Source: Pelecanus crispus | Taxonomy: Eukaryota; Chordata; Aves; Pelecaniformes; Pelecanidae | Assembly (NCBI RefSeq): GCF_030463565.1 | Contig: NC_134648.1 | Coordinates: 73,982,513-74,046,512, forward strand | Direction of reading: 5' to 3' | Length of the DNA stretch: 64,000 bases | Translations under genes and position numbers: made by a program | Notes under the pieces: generated by a model | Databases searched by the model: none | What the model saw: only the letters and a program-made list of their open reading frames with translations | Told to the model about the DNA's origin: nothing | Shown: one piece after another, positions 58,291-64,000 of the stretch | Layout: the number at the start of each line of letters is the position of its first letter | Position numbering within the stretch: the first letter of the stretch is position 1

Positions 58291-60405
58291 GGGCTGCAGC
58301 TGCGTTAGAGGCGCCGCAAAAGGGAAGGGCCCAAGTGCCATCGGGGCTCAGGGCGGCAGCCCAGCAGGCTCAGGGATGCGTTTTTGGGGAAGGAGGGGAG
58401 TTCAGCTCCGCCATCCCCAGGAGAAGGAAATCGGGCAGGCCTTGTGCTGCCTCAGCCGCTGCCTTATGGTGCTCGAGGACTACTCTGGCTTTGGGGACAG
58501 GAGAGCTCCCGTGTCCCTGCCCGGGCTGGTACCTGAACCCAGGAATGGGAGACTGCGTTGAGTGCGGGGGGATGTAGGTGGTGCCGAGCCCCCCTTGGTG
58601 CTGAGACGCGGTGTCAGAGGCTGCTGGGGCAGCGTCTGCGTGCAGCTCCTCCAGCCATGCCCATCCCTTCCTTGTCGGCTCTAATTCATCGTGCTTAGAA
58701 AGACCGGAGAAAACGCGAGTGTTTCCCCGAGGAACAGCTTTCAAAGGCTGTTTTCAGGAAAATGAAAAGCCTCTTTTTTTTTTTTTTTTTTTTTTTTTGT
58801 TTTTAATTGCGAGCTCTTTCGCTGGGCGATGGTGGGGATGGAAACCTGCAGTGGAGCTGGGCGCTCGCTGGATGTCAGTGTTGATTCACGCAGGGACAGG
58901 CACGGGTGGGGGTCTCGGCCCCGTCCCCCCGCTGCACCAGCCGAGACCCCCCCGGCAATAAAATTCCAATAAAACCCATCAACGCCGCCCTCGCCGCGCA
59001 GCTCTCTCCTGCGGCCGTAGGCAGAGATGCCGGGGTGCCCCGGTCACCGCTGTCTCAGGTGCGACGCTGCCAGGGCTTGCCGGGGGGCTTCCCCAGGGGT
59101 TCTGGGGTGAACCCTGCACCCGTTCCATCCCCAGTTAGCTGCCGCGCTGCAAGGTCCCCCCCGGCCACCTCCGCCCCTGGCCAGCGCTTGCCGCGGCAGC
59201 TAAGCCTCGTGCGAGGACGCCGGTCACCCTGGGACCCCCAGCCAGAGCTGCTGGTCCCCCTCTTCTTCCCCGCCGCCGCTGTCCCCAGGCGGGAGCGGCC
59301 GTCCCTGCTGCTGCGAGGCCACGCGTGCCCGGGGGAGGTGGGCGAGGGGGTCCTCAGCAGCTGTGGTCCTCCATGGCGGGACCACCGGCAGCAATTTGGG
59401 GAGGGGGCTGTGGGATGCAGCGCATGCTCCTGGGTCTCAGCGGGGTGATACGAGCCGTGGAAACGCGGATGCGGGAGCTGGCCACTGCCGGGACCCCTCG
59501 CCCTGGGATGCTGCGGGGGCTGCAAATGAGCCCTGGCAGGGTGGCACGGCAGCGCTCAGGCTGATCTCTGCAGATCTCAGCTGCTGGGGTTGTGCTGCGA
59601 GGCTTAAAAAGAGCCCAAAATAACACAGCCGGGGCAGAGCAGGACCCCATCCCCGTGAGCCGCCAGCCCAGCGCCCACCGTGGGGATGGAGATGCGGAAA
59701 GCGCCTGGTCCTGGCCCGTAGGTGAAGGAGGAGGAGGAAGAGCAGGGTGCAGGGACGGCCGCTGGCTCTGCTCTCCCCGGCTGCAGGAGGTACCGACACC
59801 CCCGAGCATCCCCGTATCGCTGCTGGGAGAAGCGCTGGGATCGGCGGGGCGCGCCCGCCCCGGGGGGCTGCCCCTCTCTCCCGCAGAGCCCACGGCTCCT
59901 GCTGTGTTGCTGCGCTGGGAGACGCATCTGCTGCCTGGGAAATGTCAAGCTTTGCAGCCGGGCTGTTGCAATAATGGGTTTTAGCTGCAATTAAGGCACC
60001 ACCGACCTCTTGCTGCAGCCTTCCGCCGTGGCAGGGGGACTACAAGGAGGTTTTTCTCCCCCTTCTCTTAGTCACCTGCAGAACCTACTTTAATGAACTG
60101 ATCCTTTCCCAGCCAGAGCCACAGCTCCCTCCCCACGGCCCCGGCAAGCTCCTGGGCCACACCAGCGGGCACCGGGGACTCCGTCCCACAGATCCATGTG
60201 TTGATCACCGGCTCCGTTGACCCTCACAGCTCGCTCGTGTCCTCCTCCTCCTCCCCACCGGGTTATGGCTGCCCTTAGGGATGATGGGGACGTGTCAATG
60301 AAGGAGGTTCTGGTGTCCAAGAGACTCTTTCCTTGGGCAGGCAGAGGCTTTCCGTGCCACTGGGCACTGCTGGCATAGCCTCCTCCGGGATCTGCCCTGG
60401 ACATC
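58291..60405. other. Intergenic, GC-rich, no recognised gene
   Basis: Includes the 25-T run. Frames of up to 180 codons exist on both strands, with Pro/Arg/Gly-rich translations typical of non-coding GC-rich DNA. Confidence 0.5.
58774..58798. repeat. Poly(T) run (25)
   Basis: Twenty-five consecutive T residues followed by gtttttaatt. It might be the A-tail of a minus-strand retroposon, but I recognise no body next to it. Confidence 0.9.
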
Positions 60406-60586
60406 TGTCGTGGTTCAGCCCCAGCAGCAGCTCAGCACCACGCAGCCATCACTCATTGCCCCTGCCCCGAGGGGATGGGGGAGAGAATCGGAGGAGTGGG
60501 AGTGAGAAACACTCCTGGGCTGAGGTAAGGACAGGTTAATAAGTGAAATAAAGTAAAATAGTCATGATAATAGTAACAATATAATA

Positions 60587-60648
<62 letters not shown>

Positions 60649-61047
60649 AATAATAATAATAATAATAATATAATGATAATAATATGCAAAGCAAGTGCTG
60701 CCCAATGCAATTGCTCCCCACCCGCTGACCGATGCCCAGCCAGTTCCCAGCAGCGATCGCTGCTCCCCGGCCAACCCCCCCAGTTTCTATACTGCCCATG
60801 ACGCCGTATGGTATGGAATGGCCCTTGGGGCAGTTGGGATCAACTGTTCTGGCTGTGCCCCCTCCCAGCTCCTTGTGCCCCTGGCAGAGCAGGGGAAGCT
60901 GAAAAGCCCTTGCCTGGTGTCAGCACTGCTCAGCACCAACTAAACCATCAGTGTGCGATCAGCATTGTTCCCATCCTAAATCCAAACCACAGCACTGTGC
61001 CTGCTGCTGGGAAGAAAATTAACTCTATCGCAGCCGACACCAGGATG
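60406..61047 (-). mobile_element. Solo LTR, same family (copy E), with expanded microsatellite
   Basis: About 642 bp. A 5-bp duplication ACATC flanks it (60401-60405 and 61048-61052) if the terminal dinucleotide has mutated (ggatg in place of ggaca). The extra length comes from the internal (ATG)20(ATA)n tract. Confidence 0.88.
60587..60672. repeat. (ATG)20 then (ATA)n microsatellite inside LTR copy E
   Basis: Twenty uninterrupted ATG units at 60587-60646, then about eight ATA/AAT units. The other four LTR copies have short, interrupted AT tracts at the same place. Confidence 0.95.
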
Positions 61048-62171
61048 ACATCTCCATAGGGAATGACAACTCCTACCTCCTAGCTGCTTCTCACCTGCAG
61101 TCCTGCCTGCTGAACCTCCTTGGGGTCCCCTTTCCTCTGCTGATCCCCCCAGCTTTGCACGCCCCAGCGAGCATCTCTTCCTTGGCAGAGCTCCCCCCTC
61201 TACTGCACACTTGCTCTCCTCACCCAAGATCCTGCGCTGGGACCCCCGCTCCTGCTCTGCAGCCCCCCGGCCCCTCTCCAGACCTACCCACACATCACAT
61301 GGGAAAACGTCACAGTGCGTGCCGGCTGCAGGGGCTGCCCGCCCGGCCAAAGCTGCCGTTTGACCCCAGCCATGCTCACACAGCCATCGGTGCCAGCGCT
61401 GCCGCATCCAGCCTCCTTCCATCTCCCGCGGGGCCAAAAGCCGGAGGCTATGAGTAAGTGTCTCCTAAATACGGCATTCTAGCTCCTGCTTCATTCCCAT
61501 GCGGTCCTGGAAATCAAAGTTAATATTTGGAGGTATGCCGGCGCATACACAAAGTACGTGTTGAGTTTTCTCTGCCTTACTGTTGATTTTCAATCCTGAA
61601 ATGTCCTAAATGAAAAAGTACTTTACTTACTTGTGCAGATTAATTTGGAGAGCTAGAGATAATAATATTTTATAAATTTAGCATGAATTTCCCAAAGGGT
61701 TTGCAGTTATTCAGATTAAACTAATTCCGTTCAGGCTGGTACCCAAGTAGGAAACGCACACAGTCATTCTTTTTTTGCTTCAAAGTCCTCACCAAGCTCA
61801 GCGAGAAAGCTGTGAAAACAAGAAATGAAATGAAGGGGCGGTGAAATCCCAGGAGAGGGGAGGCTCTGCGGGCTGAACGAGCCCAGAGCCAGGGGACCAG
61901 GTTTGGGTCCTCGTTGGCAGGGTGGGGCGGCAGGGAGCGGGATGCTCGCTGCGGTGCCTTGGTCCCCACAGTGCCTCACCTCAGCTGCCAGGCAGAGGGG
62001 ACAAGGTGTCCCCTTGCCCCAGATACCTCCCCATGGCCGTCCTGGTGCCTGAGGCTGCAGGAAAGGGCAAACACAGCAGGGACAGGAGGGAAGGGGGATG
62101 TTTGGAGGTGCAGCTTCGGGGGGGTGCAGGCACCCCCTTGCCAGCTCGGCTGCGATGGGAAGGGCATGTCC
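61048..62171. other. Intergenic, no recognised feature
   Basis: GC-rich to about 61450, a short AT-rich island (61480-61730), then GC-rich again. No gene recognised. Confidence 0.5.
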
Positions 62172-62641
62172 ATAGAATCACGGAATGGTTTGGGTGGGAA
62201 GGGCCCTTCAGAGCCCCCCCAGCCCAGCCCCTGCAGTGCCAGGGACAGCTTTAACCAGCCCAGGGTGCTCAGAGCCCCGTCCAGCCTGGCCTGGGATGTT
62301 CCCAGGGATGGAGCCTCCACCGCCTCTCTGGGCAACCTGTGCCAGTGCCCCACCACCCTCACTGTAAAACATTTCTTCCTTATGTCTAGTCTAAATCTAT
62401 TCTTCTTTAGTTTAAATTCATTATTCCTTGTCCTGTCACAACAGACCTTGCTAAAAAGCTTGTCCCCATCCTTCCTATAGCCCCCTTTAAGCACTGAAAT
62501 GCTGCACTAAGGTCTCCCTGGAGCTTTCTCTTCTCCAGGCTGAACACCCCCAGCTCTCTCAGCCTGTCCATGTCGCAGAGGGGCTCCGGCCCTCGGGGCA
62601 TTTTTGTGGGCTCCTCTGGCCCCGCTCCAACAGCTCCACGG
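62172..62641 (-). mobile_element. CR1 fragment, same subfamily as 18.3 and 50.6 kb
   Basis: atagaatcacggaatggttt, then gggtgggaagggcccttcag, through the ORF2 end to ccccgctccaacagctccac, read in complement. Confidence 0.92.
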
Positions 62642-64000
62642 CACGGCACGTGCCCTGCCAGCAGGTAGGCTGCAACGAGGACACGGGGAGCCCGTCAGTT
62701 TAAAGCACGCCGGACAAGGAGCTCGGCAGCGTGCTTTGGAGCGGGGAATCACCAAAGCCACGTTAGCAACTCGGCGTTGAGGAGAGCTGCTTTGGCTGGA
62801 CCTGATTCCTGGCACGAAGCTGCAGCCGTCCTCCACATCTGGGCAGCGATGACCGGCCGGGGGCTCTGCAGAGGATGCTGCTCCAGCGGGATGAGCCATC
62901 CTTCATCGCGTCCGTGTCACTGCAGATCTCCGGGCAGTGCCAGCTTGCGACAGAGCGAGGGATGGACTGAAGCTGGTGCCAGCACCATGGGGACGGGGTG
63001 CTGGGACGGCGCACCGGCAGTCCCGGTGCAGTGCAGGCAAGGAGCCAATGCCAGCTTCAGGCAGAAACTGCTGTCCCCGGTGTGGGGACTGAGAGGGCAC
63101 CGGTTTGCTTGTGCCAGCGCAGGGGTGACCCAAAGTCCCTCCATGTGCCAGGGGAGGAGTGCGGAGGCTCTGCAGGGTGCTCTGCCACGAGACCTTGGAG
63201 GGTCCCTGCCATAAATCCCCCCCATCCTCCCCAGTGCCTCCCTGCAGCCCCCGCTGCTCCCCCGACACCTCCAGCCCCCGGCAGCACTGCCAGCGGCGCC
63301 CAGCCCTGTGCCCGGCTCAGCTGTACACGTGGCAGATGTGAAGATTCGGGTTTTGCCTCATTTGTATGCATCGGAGCAAACTTTGGCAGCTCCCCAGTCT
63401 CTGCGGGGGCAGCGGCATCTGCGCCGGCTCGGGGGCCAGGAGGGGCCCGGCACGTGGTGCTCGGCGCCGTCTCACCTTGCGCCGGGGCAGGGAAGCAAGC
63501 TGTGCTTTTAGGGGGAGTGTCGTGCTCACGAAATATTTGAAGGCACATCTGTGGGGGTGCCAGCTTGCTGGAGAAAGAGGAGAAGAGAACGAATACTTGC
63601 AAGAGTTTCTTTAATTACCATGAATCACTGCAGCATTTAAAATACTCGTCCTGCCTTTGATAGGATGAATAATATGCTGTGGTCAGATATTAGCATTCGA
63701 GCCGCATAGCGGGACGGAAGGGCTTCGGCAGTGGGAATAAAGCAGCAGACAGCGTGTGCTGACAGCTGCGAGGAACGCAGAAAATATTAACAGTGGCAGC
63801 TGGAGAGGCCGGGAGAATGGCAATTCCCAGGCGCGCCCTCCCCAGCGCCGTCTCCCCTCCTTTGCATTCACCGCAAAGCTTCCGCGCCTTCGCAGTCTGC
63901 ACAGGCAGCAGAAACAGGGTGCAGTGGGGGGACTGGGGACAGCCCCCCAGGAGGACACCGGGGGCACCAGGGTGTCCCTCCTGCTCCCAAAATGCGGCCG
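62642..64000. other. Intergenic, no recognised gene up to the window edge
   Basis: GC-rich DNA with an AT-richer patch at about 63600-63720. Open frames of up to 181 codons overlap on both strands and have no domain I recognise. Confidence 0.5.

Noticed and set aside
57507..58341. Repetitive Cys/Ala/Gln-rich proteins of 130-269 residues on both strands
   Set aside because: All arise from the minisatellite, whose unit has few stops and a length that rotates through the frames. Opposite-strand and all-frame openness is a composition effect.
60453..60799. Poly-Ser, poly-His and poly-Ile open frames
   Set aside because: These are translations of the (ATG)n/(CAT)n microsatellite in LTR copy E.
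1..64000. CRISPR arrays, operons, tRNA or rRNA genes
   Set aside because: None seen; the repeats present are eukaryotic interspersed or tandem repeats, and no tRNA-like A/B boxes or rRNA segments were recognised by eye.

Overview
The window is vertebrate nuclear DNA, almost certainly from a bird. The evidence is interrupted genes with GT-AG introns, CpG-island promoters, at least sixteen fragments of the avian CR1 LINE (with its ATTCTATG-type 3' tail), and five solo LTRs of one bird ERVL-like family. No prokaryotic, organellar or intact viral genes are visible.

Two protein-coding genes are supported, arranged head to head. On the minus strand, TOGARAM1 (Crescerin-1/FAM179B, a TOG-domain regulator of ciliary microtubules) occupies positions 1 to about 31.6 kb. 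Its first seven coding exons are present and join in frame (463 residues in exon 1, 857 in total before the window edge); the rest lies beyond position 1. On the plus strand, KLHL28 (BTBD5, a BTB-BACK-Kelch adaptor for CUL3 ubiquitin ligase) is complete, with a predicted non-coding first exon at about 31.7 kb and four coding exons from 34715 to 42859. These encode 571 residues, the known length of the human protein. The two genes share a CpG-island promoter of roughly 400 bp holding an inverted CCAAT box and an ETS-type CCGGAAGTGACG site. The same head-to-head pairing is known at human 14q21.

Layout: 1-5.4 kb, TOGARAM1 intron; 5.4-16.6 kb, TOGARAM1 coding exons 7 to 2; 16.6-29.9 kb, large intron 1 with many CR1 fragments and a small intronic CpG island; 29.9-31.3 kb, exon 1; 31.3-31.8 kb, shared promoter; 31.8-42.9 kb, KLHL28; 42.9-46.7 kb, probable KLHL28 3' UTR with proximal and distal poly(A) signals; 46.7-64 kb, intergenic DNA rich in solo LTRs, CR1 and simple repeats, GC-rich from about 48.7 kb, with no gene I can recognise.

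The observations most worth checking are: (1) the predicted TOGARAM1 N-terminus lacks the first TOG domain that I recall in the human protein; (2) a CR1 variant carries two or three tandem 3'-end modules joined by a conserved spacer of about 78 bp, in four dispersed copies; (3) a minisatellite of about 21 units of 33/34 bp at 57.6-58.3 kb carries a small hairpin in nearly every unit; (4) four same-orientation solo LTRs of one family lie within 12 kb, one with an uninterrupted (ATG)20 tract. I see no operon-like or defence-type novel system.
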